Assembly: GCA_030427245.1 (NCBI GenBank) | Contig: JAUHXA010000001.1 | Coordinates: 1-64,000, forward strand | Length of the DNA: 64,000 bases | Direction: 5' to 3' | Origin: Bacteroidia bacterium | GTDB taxonomy: Bacteria > Bacteroidota > Bacteroidia > Chitinophagales > UBA2359 | Program-made: the position numbers and the translations under genes | The notes under the pieces: generated by a model | Told to the model about the DNA's origin: nothing | Database searches by the model: none | Seen by the model: only the letters and a program-made list of their open reading frames with translations | In this document: one piece after another, positions 27,043 through 36,631 of the stretch | How positions within the stretch are numbered: the first letter of the stretch is position 1 | Layout of the letters: every line of letters begins with the position of its first letter

Positions 27043-27932
27043 ATCCTCAATTAAAAGGCGTTGGGGTCGCCTTAGTTACTCCTTTCCAAAAAGATGGCAG
27101 CGTTGATTTTGCTGCCTATCAACGACTGATCAACCATGTCATTGAAGGCGGTGTGGATTATGTCGTGGCTCTTGGTACTACGGGCGAATCACCCACTTTG
27201 TCAAAGGAAGAAAAATACGAAGTCTTGGACAAGACAATTGAATTTGTCGAAAAACGGGTCTCAGTAGTGGCTGGTTTTGGTGGGAACTATACGGATTCTG
27301 TGTTGAAAAACACCAAGGGCTATCACTTCAATGGCATAGATGCCATTCTTTCGGTCAGTCCTGCCTATAGCAAACCCACACAAGAAGGTATTTACCAGCA
27401 TTATAAAGCCATTGCAGCGGTTTCACCTCGTCCGATTATTCTCTACAATGTGCCGGGTAGAACGGGTTCTAATATGACCGCAGCTACGACTCTTCGATTG
27501 GCGAAGGATTTGCCGAATGTGGTGGCCATGAAGGAAGCTTCTGGTAACTTGGTGCAGTGCATGGAAATCGTAAAAGACAATCCTCGAAAGGATGATTTTT
27601 TGGTGGTTTCGGGCGATGATATTGTTACCCTTCCTATGATTGGTTTTGGGATGGACGGTGTTATTTCGGTGATTGCCAATGCCACTCCAAAGTTGTTTTC
27701 GGAAATGGTTCATTCAGCATTGAAGGGAGATTTTGTGACAGCCCGCAAGCGACACTTCGAATTACTTGAACTGACCCAATTGATTTTTGCAGAGAACAAT
27801 CCAGGTGGAGTCAAAGCTGCTTTGAGTGTATTGGGGATTTGTGAAGAAAATTTCAGATTGCCTATTGTGCCTGTGAGTCGGACATTGAAGGAAAAGATAG
27901 AGGCAGCTATCGGGGAATTGGGTGGTGACTAG
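27039..27932 (+). CDS. dapA: 4-hydroxy-tetrahydrodipicolinate synthase
   Basis: 297 residues. It condenses pyruvate with aspartate semialdehyde, the first step of the lysine/diaminopimelate branch. The Schiff-base Lys is Lys165 in VVAMKEASGN, the catalytic Tyr is Tyr136 in LYNVPGRTG, and the TTGESPTL motif is at 47-54. A TIM barrel fills residues 1-225. The ATG lies inside the end of the DUF6913 gene. Confidence 0.97.
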   Translation: MNPQLKGVGVALVTPFQKDGSVDFAAYQRLINHVIEGGVDYVVALGTTGESPTLSKEEKYEVLDKTIEFVEKRVSVVAGFGGNYTDSVLKNTKGYHFNGIDAILSVSPAYSKPTQEGIYQHYKAIAAVSPRPIILYNVPGRTGSNMTAATTLRLAKDLPNVVAMKEASGNLVQCMEIVKDNPRKDDFLVVSGDDIVTLPMIGFGMDGVISVIANATPKLFSEMVHSALKGDFVTARKRHFELLELTQLIFAENNPGGVKAALSVLGICEENFRLPIVPVSRTLKEKIEAAIGELGGD

Positions 27933-27976
27933 GAGTGAAATATCCAATGTTTATAATGATAACATTGTACCGATTC

Positions 27977-29059
27977 TTATTGCAATTCTACTTCCATCCA
28001 AACAGGCTGATGGTCACTGTATTGAAAATCCAAGTTGATTCCTCGAACGCTTTTGACACCCACATTAGGCGACACTAGGAAGTAATCTATAACAGTGGTA
28101 AAGGTGCTATCAGGAGAATAGGTCTCCAATAATGCACGATTGGTAGGAACAGTGCTGTCATAAACCCATTTCCAACCTGCTTCGGGATAGTTTTTTGGCG
28201 ACTTCATACTTTCATTCGGTATTGTACCTTTTTTTACGAAATGATAAGGGTCAAAATCAGGAGGGATTTGGTTCCAATCTGCACCCACAATCACATAATT
28301 TCCTTTTTGATATTCTGCCACCAATATGTCTTCAAGATATTTCATTTGAGTCTTCTTTAATTTTCCTCCTTTGTCATAAGCCGAGTTGTGACTATTAATG
28401 ACCACCAGTTGTTGAGTTTTGCCTTTGATAGAAAACCGTTGGAATAAGAAGCACCTATCCAACATATAGAGAGAGACAGGCCATTCGTAATTACCTGGAA
28501 ATTGAAATCGAATATTTTCAAGTGCTTCAAAACGACTATAAGTCGCAATACCACTATGTATGCCTCCGAGTGGCTCAGTAAAGGGTATCGGAATGAAATC
28601 TACCAAAAAATTGGTGGCAAACGTATAATGATAACTTGGCAAAACTGCTTCGATTTTTTCCAATTGATTAGTATAATAACTTCTTTGGGCACTGCTGTCT
28701 ACTTCCTGCAATAAGATAAAATCTGCACTGTACTGCTGCAATGATTGGGTAATCCCTGCCATGTTTTTTTGTACCCATTGATTTTGGGGATGTACCATTT
28801 TGCCTCCATCATAAAAAAAATCAGATTCACTTCCCAATCCTCCATAACCAATGTTCCATATCAAAAAAGAGATATTGGAAGAAGTCAGTTCAGGTGTTTT
28901 TAGAACAGTAGAGGCAGATTTGTTCTGTGACAACAATATCTTAACATCAGGTTGATAGTCTGTTATACTTGCATGAATAATGAGCCCTCCCAATATAAGC
29001 GCTATTGTTCCAAGCAATAGTAGGAATAATTTTAATAGAAATAGGAATACCCGAAACAT
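27977..29059 (-). CDS. Endonuclease/exonuclease/phosphatase-family protein, membrane-anchored
   Basis: 360 residues. One N-terminal membrane segment (about 5-30), then the EEP fold: SFLIWNIGYGG, DFILLQEVDSS with the metal-binding Glu, INSHNSAYDKGGK, GADWNQIPPD and a final SDHQPVWMEV with the catalytic Asp-His. Acts as a metal-dependent phosphodiesterase or nuclease, probably outside the cytoplasmic membrane. Substrate (DNA, phospholipid head group or other) unknown. Converges with dapA. Confidence 0.88.
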   Translation of the reverse strand: MFRVFLFLLKLFLLLLGTIALILGGLIIHASITDYQPDVKILLSQNKSASTVLKTPELTSSNISFLIWNIGYGGLGSESDFFYDGGKMVHPQNQWVQKNMAGITQSLQQYSADFILLQEVDSSAQRSYYTNQLEKIEAVLPSYHYTFATNFLVDFIPIPFTEPLGGIHSGIATYSRFEALENIRFQFPGNYEWPVSLYMLDRCFLFQRFSIKGKTQQLVVINSHNSAYDKGGKLKKTQMKYLEDILVAEYQKGNYVIVGADWNQIPPDFDPYHFVKKGTIPNESMKSPKNYPEAGWKWVYDSTVPTNRALLETYSPDSTFTTVIDYFLVSPNVGVKSVRGINLDFQYSDHQPVWMEVELQ

Positions 29060-29365
29060 CTACGTACATTTTTTGTCAGGAAAATTTTCAAACAATTTAC
29101 TCAATATTTTTCAACTCAAGTGAACATTCTTATTATTTCCTCGTTTTAATACCAAATACATTACATACTGGCAAATATAAACGGCATACACAAAATAACA
29201 TAAGCTGTTTCTATAAGAATGGACTCGTGTCTTTTTAATGAGTCACAAAATCATATTTATGTGCATACATTAACATCAAATATGATTAATGCCTGTTAAT
29301 GCAACAAACACGGAATCTACATAAATTTTTATTATAAATACTTATTAACTTAAAAAAAATAAATC
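29060..29365. promoter_or_regulatory. Upstream region of csbD with repeated TTAATG motifs
   Basis: In this 306-bp gap ATTAACA (29269-29275) and TGTTAAT (29294-29300) form an inverted repeat, and TTAATGC is directly repeated (29286-29292, 29296-29302). This could be an operator, 65-100 bases before the csbD-like start. No clear -7/-33 pair was found; the rest shows nothing. Confidence 0.3.
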
Positions 29366-29560
29366 ATGAGTGCTTTTTCTGATAAATTAAAAGGTAACTG
29401 GAACGAAGTCAAAGGTAAGTTGAAGCAAGAATACGCAGAATTGACTGACAATGACTTGATGTATAAAGAAGGGAAAGAGGATGAATTATTAGGCAACATC
29501 CAACAAAAAATAGGAAAAACCAAACAAGAAGTCAAAGACTTTATAGACAGTTGCTGTTAA
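29366..29560 (+). CDS. CsbD family stress-response protein
   Basis: 64 residues. The pattern [22 protein letters not shown] followed by [21 protein letters not shown] is that of CsbD proteins, small, hydrophilic, mostly helical and often induced by general stress. Two Cys at the very end are unusual for the family. It is 70 bp upstream of a DUF1328-type membrane peptide and probably co-transcribed; that pairing is frequent in stress regulons. Confidence 0.85.
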   Translation: MSAFSDKLKGNWNEVKGKLKQEYAELTDNDLMYKEGKEDELLGNIQQKIGKTKQEVKDFIDSCC

Positions 29561-29630
29561 ATCTCCTTCTTATAACAATACCATTTAACCTCGATTACAA
29601 CTCTTTTTTTTAACTCTAAATATTATCATT

Positions 29631-29795
29631 ATGTTACGTTTTGCAATTTCATTTTTTATTATAGCATTGATAGCAGCAGCTCTCGGATTTGGCGGTATTG
29701 CAGGTGCTGCCGCAGGAATCGCTAAGATAGTTTTCTATATCTTCCTTATACTGTTTGCATTTTCATTGATTAGTAGTTTACTTAGCAAAGCTTAG
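29631..29795 (+). CDS. DUF1328 (YtjA-like) small membrane protein
   Basis: 54 residues, [20 protein letters not shown] followed by [18 protein letters not shown] and a short end. Two hydrophobic segments with a GxxG-rich turn match DUF1328, a family of small inner-membrane peptides of unknown role, often seen with CsbD-like genes. Its stop at 29793-29795 is followed 62 bp later by a strong terminator, so csbD-DUF1328 makes a compact unit. Confidence 0.88.
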   Translation: MLRFAISFFIIALIAAALGFGGIAGAAAGIAKIVFYIFLILFAFSLISSLLSKA

Positions 29796-29856
29796 ATTAA
29801 ATCAAACTCCAAACCAAATAAAAGAAAGCAGTCAAATTAAAAAAGACTGTTAAATG

Positions 29857-29902
29857 GCAAGGTGAAAATTTCTCAGGAAATTTTACACCTTGCTTTTTTT
29901 TT
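29857..29902 (+). terminator. Strong intrinsic terminator after DUF1328
   Basis: GCAAGGTG-AAAATTTC and GAAATTTTACACCTTGC form a 16-bp stem with one bulge, followed by nine T (29894-29902). Confidence 0.88.
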
Positions 29903-30017
29903 CTTCAAGTGCGATGCAAAACCTCTATTGTCTGAAGTTAAAGAGCCTTTTTGTATCTTGGCAGACGAAGGATTATCGTCCGATTTATTTTGAACACTAA
30001 GTGTACTGGCAATCAAT

Positions 30018-31355
30018 ATGAACATTACAACTTTTGATGAACTCAAACACATTCCTGGCGAAAAGGGGCTGCCCTTCTTTGGGCATTTTTTTCAATTCGT
30101 CTCCAACGCATCTAAATACTACAAAACAAACCAAGAAAAATACGGTGACGTGTTCAAATCACACACGCTTTTTGGAGCAAGTGTAATATTATGTGGTCCA
30201 ACTGCCAACAAGTTTTTGTTGGTGGAAAAAGGGAAATTCACTTCCAATCAGGAAGCATGGGAGCAGGTATTGTCGGATTTGTTTCCCAATGGATTGATGC
30301 TTATGGATGGCGAACGGCATCGCTATCACCGAAGCATTATGCAGGAAGCCTTCAAAAAACACCCAATGCAGGGCTATTTAGAAATTATGCCCGAAATCAT
30401 TGCAGCTGGTTTGGAGGAATTGAAGGGTAAGAAGAAGGTATTGTTTTTTCCATTTCTAAAAAAAATGACCTTAAGGTTGGCGGCAAGGGTGTTTTTCGGT
30501 TTGGAGTTGAATAAAGACTTGAAGGGAATCAACAAAGCAATCACTGATATTGTCAGGGCATCTGCAGCTATTCCCATCAATCTACCTTTTACCAAATACC
30601 GAAAGGGACTCGCTGGAAGAGCTTTTTTAGTGGATTACTTCAAAACCATCTTACCTCAAAAACGGAGCAATCCTGGCAAGGATTTGTTTAGTAGATTGTG
30701 CGAAGCCAAAAATGAAGAAGGCCATCAATTTACGGACCAGGAAATCATTGATCACCTCATATTTGTATTGATGGCGGCACACGATACAACGGCCATCACA
30801 CTGACTTTTATGAGTTATTTCTTGGCAAAACATCCCGAATGGCAAGACAAGGTTCGAGAAGAAGCCCAACTAATTAGCCTCTTTGAAGAATTGACCGTCA
30901 AAGATTTGCGGAAATTGGAGCAGACAGGATTTGTAATGAAAGAAACTCTTAGGGTTCATCCACCTCTCATTACTGTGACCCGAAAGTTAGAAGAAAACTT
31001 GGAAGTAAATGGATTTAACATTCCTAAAAATACTTTTGTAAATGCCGTTTTTCAAATTACTCACCATGATGAAAGAACTTGGACACAGCCCGAAAAATTC
31101 GACCCAAACCGATTTAATTCCAAACGCAAAGAACACTTGAGATGTCCCTTTGCTTATGCTCCTTTTGGAGCGGGGAAACATCATTGTATCGGTTTTGCTT
31201 TTGCAGAAATGCAAATCAAATTGGTAATAACTGAACTCTTGAAGCATTATCGAATCAGTGTACCCGAAGGATATGAATGTGCGGTGAGAGATGTACCTTT
31301 GAAGCAGCCAAAAGACAACTTGCCGATGTATATTTCTCCAATAGGAAGCTATTGA
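30018..31355 (+). CDS. Cytochrome P450
   Basis: 445 residues, soluble bacterial type. The haem ligand is Cys390 in APFGAGKHHCIGFAFAE. The I-helix oxygen-binding motif is AAHDTT (253-258), the K-helix ExxR is ETLR (309-312), and the PERF-like segment is FDPNRF. It would hydroxylate a hydrophobic compound such as a fatty acid, sterol or carotenoid; none can be named. No ferredoxin or reductase is nearby. Its last bases overlap the pirin gene, which is read in the opposite direction. Confidence 0.93.
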   Translation: MNITTFDELKHIPGEKGLPFFGHFFQFVSNASKYYKTNQEKYGDVFKSHTLFGASVILCGPTANKFLLVEKGKFTSNQEAWEQVLSDLFPNGLMLMDGERHRYHRSIMQEAFKKHPMQGYLEIMPEIIAAGLEELKGKKKVLFFPFLKKMTLRLAARVFFGLELNKDLKGINKAITDIVRASAAIPINLPFTKYRKGLAGRAFLVDYFKTILPQKRSNPGKDLFSRLCEAKNEEGHQFTDQEIIDHLIFVLMAAHDTTAITLTFMSYFLAKHPEWQDKVREEAQLISLFEELTVKDLRKLEQTGFVMKETLRVHPPLITVTRKLEENLEVNGFNIPKNTFVNAVFQITHHDERTWTQPEKFDPNRFNSKRKEHLRCPFAYAPFGAGKHHCIGFAFAEMQIKLVITELLKHYRISVPEGYECAVRDVPLKQPKDNLPMYISPIGSY

Positions 31356-32311
31356 TTCACCAAATCAGGATTTCCCATGAGTCCCATTTGGTAGTTGTAC
31401 ATACATTGGCGAATCTGTTGTTCGGTATTCATCACAAATGGACCATAAGAATAAACCACTTCATCTAAAGGCTCACCACCCAAAACCATAAATTCTGCAC
31501 CTTCTTTCGTGAAAAGATTAAGGTAACTTTCACCTCTTTCGTACAATGCGACCTGATTTTCCTTCAATGCTTTCGCTCCCTCCAATTCTAATTCGCCTTT
31601 GACCAGATAGATGAAAGCGTTGTCGGTTGGGTGGGTCGGAATATCCAATCGTGCATTGGCGTTCATTTTGACGTGGTAGTAAAAAGCAGGAGATAGAGTT
31701 TCTATTTGGGATTTTTCACCAAATAATTCACCCAAAACTACCTGTATTTTGTAGTCTTTGTTTTCGAGCAAACCCATATCGCCTAAGTTATTGACCGTAG
31801 TAGTTGGATCCATGAATTTGTACTTAGAAGGTGTATTGAGCCAAACTTGAAACCCATGTACTAAGCCCCCTTTCTCAACTACTTCTTTGCCCGATTCTTC
31901 CATGTGTATGGCTCCTCGACCAGAATTGAACATCATAAAATCTCCTTTCCCAATCTGAAAATCAAAGTTGAGACTGTCCTTATGGTGTCCACTTCCTTCT
32001 AAGAAATAAGTCGTTGGGGACACACCTGCATGAGGATGTGCATCTACTCGCAAGGCATCTGCTCCTGGATTGATGGCTACTGGTCCAAATTCATCAAACA
32101 AAACATAAGGTGAAACATAATCGGTGTGATTACCTGCAAAAGCTCGCATCACGGGCAATGTACCAACATTGACCCGTTGAGAACCCAATATACGGTGTAC
32201 TTTTCGCTTTGACTTGACATCGTACATGCCCGAACCTACAACCAATGACCCGCCTACGGCTGTCAAACCTACTATTGCAGAGCCTTTCTTGATGAATTTA
32301 CGTCTTTCCAT
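31349..32311 (-). CDS. Pirin-family protein with a Tat-like signal
   Basis: 320 residues, bicupin. The N-terminus RRKFIKKGSAIVGLTAVGGS looks like a twin-arginine export signal; exported pirins are less common than cytoplasmic ones. The pirin pattern is clear: PYVLFDEFGP, HPHAGVSPTTYFLEG with metal-binding His, RGAIHMEES with His and Glu, and GLVHGFQVWLN. It may be a metal-dependent dioxygenase (quercetinase-like) or a redox sensor. Stop overlaps the P450 3' end by 7 bases, tail to tail. Confidence 0.9.
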   Translation of the reverse strand: MERRKFIKKGSAIVGLTAVGGSLVVGSGMYDVKSKRKVHRILGSQRVNVGTLPVMRAFAGNHTDYVSPYVLFDEFGPVAINPGADALRVDAHPHAGVSPTTYFLEGSGHHKDSLNFDFQIGKGDFMMFNSGRGAIHMEESGKEVVEKGGLVHGFQVWLNTPSKYKFMDPTTTVNNLGDMGLLENKDYKIQVVLGELFGEKSQIETLSPAFYYHVKMNANARLDIPTHPTDNAFIYLVKGELELEGAKALKENQVALYERGESYLNLFTKEGAEFMVLGGEPLDEVVYSYGPFVMNTEQQIRQCMYNYQMGLMGNPDLVNQ

Positions 32312-32401
32312 TTTTGATTGGATTTATTGTTTGTTGAGCGATAGCGAAATCCCAATTTTTTATCGGGGGTCTTTGGTTAACAGTGAGGAGTGGATTTGGT
32401 T

Positions 32402-35400
32402 TTAGTGAGTATATTTCACAAAAATGGTCAGTATTCCCTTTACCAAAAACTTACATTCTCTGGCTTGGTCAATTGAAATATCGTAAACATGAGCAGACTT
32501 ATTTCTAAATCGTTTAAGAAGTTCGGTTACATCTTTCAAGAAACTATTTTGACACAGTTTTCTATCAGCATTTTCAACTATAAATTCACAGAACTCTTGT
32601 ATCAACAAACTTTGTTCCTCCATTTTAGGATTTCCTGCCATTTTAAGAACAGCATGCATGTTTCCAAGAGTATAATTGGTTCGATTTCGTAGAATCATTT
32701 TTGCAAAAAGACCAGTATCTGCATCTTCTAAATCATCAGGGAAGGCAGTAGCTATATTGGGATATTCAGTTCTAGCCCAATTTGTAAAAGGAATAAAAAT
32801 TTTCAATAAAAATTCGCTTTCCACTGCCCGAGACAACTGCAATACGACAGGTGAAAAGTCGGTTTGTCTTTGCTTGATCAAACTATCCAATAAAAATTCT
32901 GCCGATATAAGGTAGCTCAGACTTTGGCGGTTGAGCCATTTTGCAGGGCTGAACCAACCTCGAACACGAGCATTGTAAATTTTTGTATCTGTTGGTGTTA
33001 ATCCATCCAATTTATTGTAAATCAGTTCTTGGAATTGGTCTATATCTACAAAATCTTCTTCCGATGTGTTGGCAGCTTCTTTTATTGTATTAAAAATATC
33101 TTCAATATTACTTTCTAATAAATACTTGATGACCTTTTCAATCATCTTATCCACCGATTTTTCCTTCTGCAATTCTTCAACTGATAAGTCAAAATATTTA
33201 GCAACCGCTTCACTTTGTGCCAATAGTGTTTCCTGTGTTGGATTTTCCTCCTGTGGTGTAAAGGCTTCTGTAGGAAACTCTTTGTACTTCTCCAATACAT
33301 CGTATAGTTCCGAAGAATTGAAAACAACTGCCCAATGCCAATTTCCAAAACGCTTAGTGCCATTAACCGCTTTTACCCAAATATCCAAAAAACTCCTTTT
33401 TACTCGATTTTCGTCACTGTCTTGCCCTTTGACTTCCAACACCAGTTTGTCTCCATTGGTGAGTTCGACAATGTAATCGGGTAGATAATTCTTGACAATT
33501 CCTTTGTAATTGTATTTGATGACAAAACCCAAATGATCGTTTTTGATAAAGGCTTTTACCAATTCATGTTTGTCCAGAATATTGGCATTATTGGCTTCCC
33601 AAGTACTGTCAAAAACAGTGTAATTCACATGAGATCTGTTGTGCCAAGTATTGGGTTTTGAGCTGTACCAAGTGGGAATATCGACAGTAGAACGGAGGGG
33701 TTGTTCTGAATCGAAAATGGGAGATAATTCGGCAATGTTTTGTTTTTTGATGGCAACTTGAAAATGCTGGATAATTCTTGAAATATTCAAGGTCAATAAG
33801 ATATTCCTACGAATCTTATCTTTGGCGAATAAATTGGAGGTAATGTGAATCTTGTCAGAGGCTAAAAATTCTTCGGTCAATTTGAAAATTTGTGCCAAAA
33901 AATCAAATTGGTTGCCTTGCCAGTTGTTCTTTTCTACTTCAAATAAGGTCGCAGCAACTTTAAAAATGACCGATTGCAAACGATACTGTTCTGCAAAATT
34001 CTTGAGGTCTATTTCGGTCATAGCAATAGGCGTATGTTCGCCTTGTATGACTCCTGTTAAATCAGCTTTTGTAATGGTATCTTCAGGATTGATGGTAATG
34101 GATTGAAGTTGATTGTAGTCTATTTCCAATTTGGATTGATAGACGGTATCTACTCTGAGGATATTTGGAAAAGTAATCAAATAATCACTCTTCATCTCCA
34201 CAGGTTCTATTTGGTATTTGAGTTTGGGCGGTCGAGGACTCGTTCCTCCTCCTTCGTGTGGAATAAAAGAAAAAGGAACACCAAAAATATTGACATATTC
34301 AGGTGCCAACATTTTATCCTCATCAAATTCATAGCTCACTCGACGCAAGCCTCTACCGACCACTTGCTCACACAATAGTTGGCTTGAAAATGCCCGCAAA
34401 CCCATGATATGAGTGACATTTTTCGCATCCCAACCTTCAGAAAGCATGGCTACAGAAATCACATTTTGAATCTGCTCTCCAGGCTTTCCAATCTTTCCCA
34501 CACTATCTACTTTGTTCCGAAGTTCTTCGGCTTGTTTTTTCAAAGAGCCTGATAGATTGCTGTCCTCGTTTTCGACCTTCCCCAAAATGCGACTGTCTAT
34601 TTGAAGGGTTTTATCTGCCTCGCATAATTCTTTGACTTCACACAGCGCAGCATCGAAATAATACTTGATTCTGTCGGATGTCTCGGTTTTGTTGGCAACG
34701 GTAATCATCACAGGCGGTATCTTCATGCCCTGTTTTTGCCACTCTCTTTTGGTTTGTAGCCAGTCTGCCCCCAACAGATTGTAGGCATTTTTGAGCAAAT
34801 CAGGGAGTGGAGTAGCAGCAGAAATTCTGCTTTGATTCAAATCTGCCTTTACCTCCTTATCTTCATAAAGATGATACAGTTTAGATTTGTAGTCGGAGGT
34901 TAGTTTGCCATCATCTCGAATAACCACACGAGGAGTTTTGACCAATCCAGATTCAATCGCATCGTTCAAACCAAAATCACTGATAATCCACTTAAACAAA
35001 CCTTGTTCGCTCGATTTTTTGCCAGAAGGGGCAAAGGGAGTAGCCGATAAATCGTGACATCTCAATATTCCCACTTCTTTGTGCAATTTATCCAAACCTC
35101 CTATCCAAATAGTATTGTCTATTTCTGCGGCTGTTTTTCCCTTTTGCTTACTTTCAGAAGGTGTTCGCCAAGCATGGTGTGCTTCATCGTTCAGCACCAG
35201 TATGTTTTTGGCATCTGCCATATCGCCCAATACCTCTTTTGCATACGCCTTGTCACTGATTTCCATCTGGCTTCGCTTATCTACCGAACGCAGGTAGCCT
35301 TTTTCGACTCGTTTATCTAATTTCTCTTGGGTATCCCAAGCAAGCTTGTGCCAGTTGATAATCAGCACTTTGCCTTGTCGGAGTTTGTCCATTTGCGTAT

Positions 35401-36022
35401 TGGGAACAATGTTGAACTCTTTGAAGTAGTTGTTTTCATCTTCGGGCTGCAAAACTGCCAAGCGATTTTTGACGGTCAACCCAGGAGCAACTACCAAAAT
35501 ATTTTTTGAAAACCGCTTGTCTTTTGGATAAGCGGATTGATTTAGAATGTTCCAAGCGATAACCATGGACATAATAATGGTTTTTCCCGAGCCTGTTGCC
35601 ATTTTGCTACACCAACGGGTGAAATCACCTCCGTCTGATTCTATTTCAATCCCTGTTTTGTAATCATCAGGTGCTTCTGCCATGAAAATAATGGTTTCTA
35701 TCGCTTCCAATTGACAGAAAAAGAAGGGATATTGACGCTGTGTATCATCGTACCAAAATTCTAATAAGCCTCTTGAAACAGGAGTCAATCCTCTTCTCCC
35801 TTCTTCTTGCCACCTTTTGACATGTTCCCTTATTTTATTGACCATTTTTAATTCCTTGAACAGTCCCGTCTGTATGCTGCTTTTACTTTTGGTAGCTACT
35901 GTATAGCCCGCAGGTCGCCTTCCTTCTCTTTTGTAAAATTCTTGATTGATGGGGTTTCTATCCCAATGTAAATGAGGCTCTTTGTAAGGAGAGCAAAGGA
36001 TTAATTTGTCAATCGTTTTCAT
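32402..36022 (-). CDS. Type III-like restriction subunit Res (helicase-nuclease) with C-terminal HEPN-like extension
   Basis: 1206 residues. SF2 helicase: Walker A KMATGSGKT (about 140-148), LNDEAHHAWR (DEAH box, 278-285), DLSATPF motif III, and CEQVVGRGLRR motif VI (551-561). Nuclease: LPDYIVEL (847-854) then LVLEVKGQ (860-867), a PD-(D/E)XK site. The last 240 residues add a helical region ending in RFRNKSAHVYD (RNxxAH at 1173-1178), like HEPN domains. The layout fits the large BPTD_3080-like Res group rather than classical EcoP1 Res. It starts 3 bp after the DUF4276 gene, so it is translated from the same message. Confidence 0.88.
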   Translation of the reverse strand: MKTIDKLILCSPYKEPHLHWDRNPINQEFYKREGRRPAGYTVATKSKSSIQTGLFKELKMVNKIREHVKRWQEEGRRGLTPVSRGLLEFWYDDTQRQYPFFFCQLEAIETIIFMAEAPDDYKTGIEIESDGGDFTRWCSKMATGSGKTIIMSMVIAWNILNQSAYPKDKRFSKNILVVAPGLTVKNRLAVLQPEDENNYFKEFNIVPNTQMDKLRQGKVLIINWHKLAWDTQEKLDKRVEKGYLRSVDKRSQMEISDKAYAKEVLGDMADAKNILVLNDEAHHAWRTPSESKQKGKTAAEIDNTIWIGGLDKLHKEVGILRCHDLSATPFAPSGKKSSEQGLFKWIISDFGLNDAIESGLVKTPRVVIRDDGKLTSDYKSKLYHLYEDKEVKADLNQSRISAATPLPDLLKNAYNLLGADWLQTKREWQKQGMKIPPVMITVANKTETSDRIKYYFDAALCEVKELCEADKTLQIDSRILGKVENEDSNLSGSLKKQAEELRNKVDSVGKIGKPGEQIQNVISVAMLSEGWDAKNVTHIMGLRAFSSQLLCEQVVGRGLRRVSYEFDEDKMLAPEYVNIFGVPFSFIPHEGGGTSPRPPKLKYQIEPVEMKSDYLITFPNILRVDTVYQSKLEIDYNQLQSITINPEDTITKADLTGVIQGEHTPIAMTEIDLKNFAEQYRLQSVIFKVAATLFEVEKNNWQGNQFDFLAQIFKLTEEFLASDKIHITSNLFAKDKIRRNILLTLNISRIIQHFQVAIKKQNIAELSPIFDSEQPLRSTVDIPTWYSSKPNTWHNRSHVNYTVFDSTWEANNANILDKHELVKAFIKNDHLGFVIKYNYKGIVKNYLPDYIVELTNGDKLVLEVKGQDSDENRVKRSFLDIWVKAVNGTKRFGNWHWAVVFNSSELYDVLEKYKEFPTEAFTPQEENPTQETLLAQSEAVAKYFDLSVEELQKEKSVDKMIEKVIKYLLESNIEDIFNTIKEAANTSEEDFVDIDQFQELIYNKLDGLTPTDTKIYNARVRGWFSPAKWLNRQSLSYLISAEFLLDSLIKQRQTDFSPVVLQLSRAVESEFLLKIFIPFTNWARTEYPNIATAFPDDLEDADTGLFAKMILRNRTNYTLGNMHAVLKMAGNPKMEEQSLLIQEFCEFIVENADRKLCQNSFLKDVTELLKRFRNKSAHVYDISIDQARECKFLVKGILTIFVKYTH

Positions 36023-36025
36023 GAA

Positions 36026-36616
36026 TTAAGTTGTTGTTTGTTCGGTCAAAAATCTTTGAAGTCCAGAAATCAAGTGATTAAAACTGTCAGAATTATTGGC
36101 TTCAATTTCCATATAATTGGGAATGGTTCTAGAGGCGATTCCTTTGGAAAAGTCTTTTACAAGTTTTTCCATTTCTGCTGCTCCAAATACATTGTCGGGA
36201 TTTCTGTATTTGGCTTTGTTTTCATGCCTTATTGCCTTGAAGTTTGGATAGGCTTTTTCAATAGCTTGCATATCGCCTAAATACCAATTTTCCAATTCTT
36301 TACAAGCGATTCGGATTAAATAGGGTAATTCCGTATTATTATCTTCCACCAACTTTCTTAGAGACTCCTTCAATTTTATACAATCGTTGCTGTCTTGGTC
36401 TTGGATGATAATCAATTTTACAGGTTGTGGAAAATATTGATATGCTCTTGCTTTCTTGGGAATGGATTTTTTCAAATCTGATTTACCTTGATGTGGTCGG
36501 ATAAAACAATTGATTTCTAACTCGTAACCTTCGGGCAAGATTTGAGGAAGAATCACTTCCAATAGATTTTTCATGGAAGCCTCTTCAACCAAAATTTCTA
36601 TCATTTCTTCTTTCAT
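36026..36616 (-). CDS. DUF4276 TOPRIM-like protein
   Basis: 196 residues. The first strand IEILVEEAS carries Glu11/Glu12, and LIIIQDQDSND supplies Asp73 and Asp75, the Glu plus DxD arrangement of TOPRIM nucleases. The family's KELENWYLGD block (106-115) is present. It is 15 bp behind the AAA ATPase gene and 3 bp ahead of Res. ATPase plus TOPRIM pairs are known from OLD nucleases (one chain) and from PARIS (AriA plus DUF4435 AriB); this is an analogous two-gene pair. Substrate, DNA or RNA, is not known. Confidence 0.85.
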   Translation of the reverse strand: MKEEMIEILVEEASMKNLLEVILPQILPEGYELEINCFIRPHQGKSDLKKSIPKKARAYQYFPQPVKLIIIQDQDSNDCIKLKESLRKLVEDNNTELPYLIRIACKELENWYLGDMQAIEKAYPNFKAIRHENKAKYRNPDNVFGAAEMEKLVKDFSKGIASRTIPNYMEIEANNSDSFNHLISGLQRFLTEQTTT

Positions 36617-36631
36617 GCTTAATTTTTTTTG

